Assembly: GCA_030447685.1 (NCBI GenBank)
Contig: JAUJOK010000008.1
Span: 53,808-117,807 of the forward strand
Direction of reading: 5' to 3'
Length of the DNA stretch: 64,000 nt
Source: Armatimonadaceae bacterium
Lineage (GTDB): Bacteria > Armatimonadota > Armatimonadia > Armatimonadales > Armatimonadaceae
A model generated the notes under the pieces. The model was not told the origin of the DNA. It saw only the letters and a list, made by a program, of their open reading frames with translations, and did no database searches. The translations under genes were made by a program, and so were the position numbers. Each line of letters starts with the position of its first letter. Position 1 is the first letter of the stretch. Shown piece after piece: positions 62,700-64,000 of this stretch.

Positions 62700-63641
62700 A
62701 TGCGAAAGCGAATCAGTAACCGAATCGAACTCGGATTCCGCGAAGCCGTCAATATCTATCTGACGCAACGCGAAGGTTCCGGGGTTCGCCCCTCGACTGT
62801 GGTGCAGGAACGTTCCCTGCTCGCCTCTCTCATCCGCCTTATCGGTGACAAGCCCGCCGACGAGGTGACTATCGCTGATATTGAAGCCGCTCTTGCCGTG
62901 CGGCGTTCCGAAGGAGTCAGCACCAACACCCTGAATCATCTGGGGCGTGTCATTAAGCGTCTCTTCAAGTGGCTGACTTCGGCTGGTCTTTTGCCGGAGA
63001 ATCGAATAGTGGGCTTACGCGTTGTGCGAGTAGAACAGGCAAGGATTCAGCCAATGACGCAGGAACAGGTAGCCCGCCTTATTGGTGCCTGCAACTATGA
63101 CCGCTTTAGCGCAGTACGCAACCGCATGATTATTATCCTTCTGTATGATACGGGCCTACGCGCCAGCGAAGCATTGGGGATACGCCTGACCGATGTGGAT
63201 ATGCCGACTCGTTCAATCAGCGTTATCGGCAAGGGCGGGCGGCCACGCCGGGTCTGCTTTGGGCGGCAGACAGCGGCGGAACTGCAAACGTACCTTGCCC
63301 GACGTGGGAATCTTGCTGGAAATCCGTGGCTGTTCACCGATGAATGGGGCCTAAACAGGCTGTCCTACAACGCCTTGCGGCAGGCAATGGAATACCTTGC
63401 TGAACGCGCTGGATTGCAGGGCGTCCGTGCCTCGTGCCATACCTTACGCCATTCTTTCGCACGAGAATGGGCACTGGGCGGGGGTGATGTGGCGTCTTTG
63501 GCCGGGCAGTTAGGCCACACGAATCTGGAGATGACATCCCGCTATGTCACCGCTCTGCTCGATGATGTCGCCAAGGTTCATGAACGAGTCAGCCCTGCTG
63601 ACAAACTCGCGTCTTTAACGGCGAAGCGAAAACGCCTGTAA
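62700..63641 (+). CDS. Tyrosine recombinase (integrase)
   Basis: This 313-residue protein has an N-terminal SAM-like core-binding part (EAVNIYLTQREGSGVRPSTV) and catalytic residues: Arg in DTGLRASEALGI, Lys in GKGGRPRRV, HTLRHSFARE (His-x2-Arg), LGHTNLEMTSRYV (His and nucleophile Tyr). The absence of a long arm-binding domain fits XerC-like or small genomic-island integrases. Its location beside a tRNA scar supports an integrated element. Confidence 0.92.
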   Translation: MRKRISNRIELGFREAVNIYLTQREGSGVRPSTVVQERSLLASLIRLIGDKPADEVTIADIEAALAVRRSEGVSTNTLNHLGRVIKRLFKWLTSAGLLPENRIVGLRVVRVEQARIQPMTQEQVARLIGACNYDRFSAVRNRMIIILLYDTGLRASEALGIRLTDVDMPTRSISVIGKGGRPRRVCFGRQTAAELQTYLARRGNLAGNPWLFTDEWGLNRLSYNALRQAMEYLAERAGLQGVRASCHTLRHSFAREWALGGGDVASLAGQLGHTNLEMTSRYVTALLDDVAKVHERVSPADKLASLTAKRKRL

Positions 63642-63656
63642 CCAGCCATGAGAACA

Positions 63657-63686
63657 AAAGCCGGGGGAATGAATGTCCCCGGCTTT
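63657..63686 (+). terminator. Terminator after integrase gene
   Basis: A 10-bp perfect stem (63657-63666 with 63677-63686) whose right arm ends in TTT. T-tract is short. Confidence 0.65.
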
Positions 63687-64000
63687 CCGTTCGCCATCTT
63701 GCAGATGGAGCGGTTCTCACTGGACGGCTGAATCAGGACGACATTTACAGAACGACTCCAGCCCCTTGGCCCTTGCCTCTTTATCCACAGCACCCGTAGC
63801 ACCTCTACACGGAACCCATAGTATTGTACCGGCAACACCTGACAGGAACTACGTATAGATGCCCAGTCCCTGTTTAACGGCATGGGACGGAGGAAGATGT
63901 GACAGAAGGGTTAGTGTTGGTCTGGCGATCGAACCTCGGGGGCGCGAGACGAGACGGTCAGCAATGCGCTGACGCGACTGGGCGAGTGTTGTGAGCGGGG
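63687..64000. other. Right-end region, no gene recognised
   Basis: About 314 bases to the window edge. No convincing open frame or repeat. It should be the start of the integrated element. Confidence 0.5.

Noticed and set aside
63687..64000. Partial gene at the right edge
   Set aside because: Frames from GTG near 63900 stop before the edge and show no recognisable sequence.

Overview
The window is GC-rich, densely coded bacterial chromosome. Exported proteins with H-X9-DG pseudopilin, FG-GAP/ASPIC-UnbV, TPR, phosphodiester-glycosidase and LolA/DUF2092-like architectures suggest Armatimonadota or a related diderm lineage. Outer-membrane barrels, a phosphate-porin-like protein and several lipoproteins support a diderm cell. 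The taxonomic call is inference from gene content; no rRNA is present.

Layout. 1-14.5 kb is almost all minus strand: a glycoside hydrolase (cut by the window edge) coupled to a sulfatase; signal peptidase I coupled to a lipoprotein TlpA-like redoxin; a PhoR/PhoB-like pair; an outer-membrane barrel; a dehydrogenase E2 subunit; smpB; and a TPR/FG-GAP/pseudopilin/lipoprotein block. From 15.1 kb a second FG-GAP/TPR pair runs on the plus strand, mirroring the first. 18-26.8 kb holds a porin-like protein, a GAF-PAS histidine kinase, dut, a TPR membrane protein, a metallophosphoesterase, an ECF sigma factor and a pentulose kinase. 26.8-32.8 kb is the translation cluster infC-(LolA-like)-rpmI-rplT-pheS-pheT, followed by exported proteins, a PQQ beta-propeller, dprA, an ABC-F ATPase with a putative attenuator leader, and topA. 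44.3-51.5 kb is accessory: a decayed zeta-toxin locus, a 1153-residue BTAD/cyclase/STAND/TPR regulator, and a divergent sigma factor with a small zinc-finger protein. 51.5-61.8 kb mixes metabolic genes, a VapBC-like pair, trmFO, small membrane proteins and a pilin. The right end is the edge of an integrated element: a 3' tRNA fragment (attachment-site scar) beside a tyrosine recombinase.

Sequence quality. Five genes, including essential pheT, are split by about eleven inferred one-base indels. Several lie in mononucleotide runs, and their signs add up to restore one frame in every gene. lepB carries an in-frame TAA. I annotate these as single genes and suspect sequence error rather than decay.

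Non-coding structure. Two multi-helix elements (24.9 and 29.5 kb) have 23-24 bp outer stems whose only imperfection is a G-U pair. A palindromic repeat family occurs in at least four gaps. The ABC-F promoter is followed by a terminator hairpin before the gene. Three terminators are stacked before the tRNA scar. These non-coding features and the mirrored FG-GAP/TPR-pseudopilin block are the best candidates for something undescribed.
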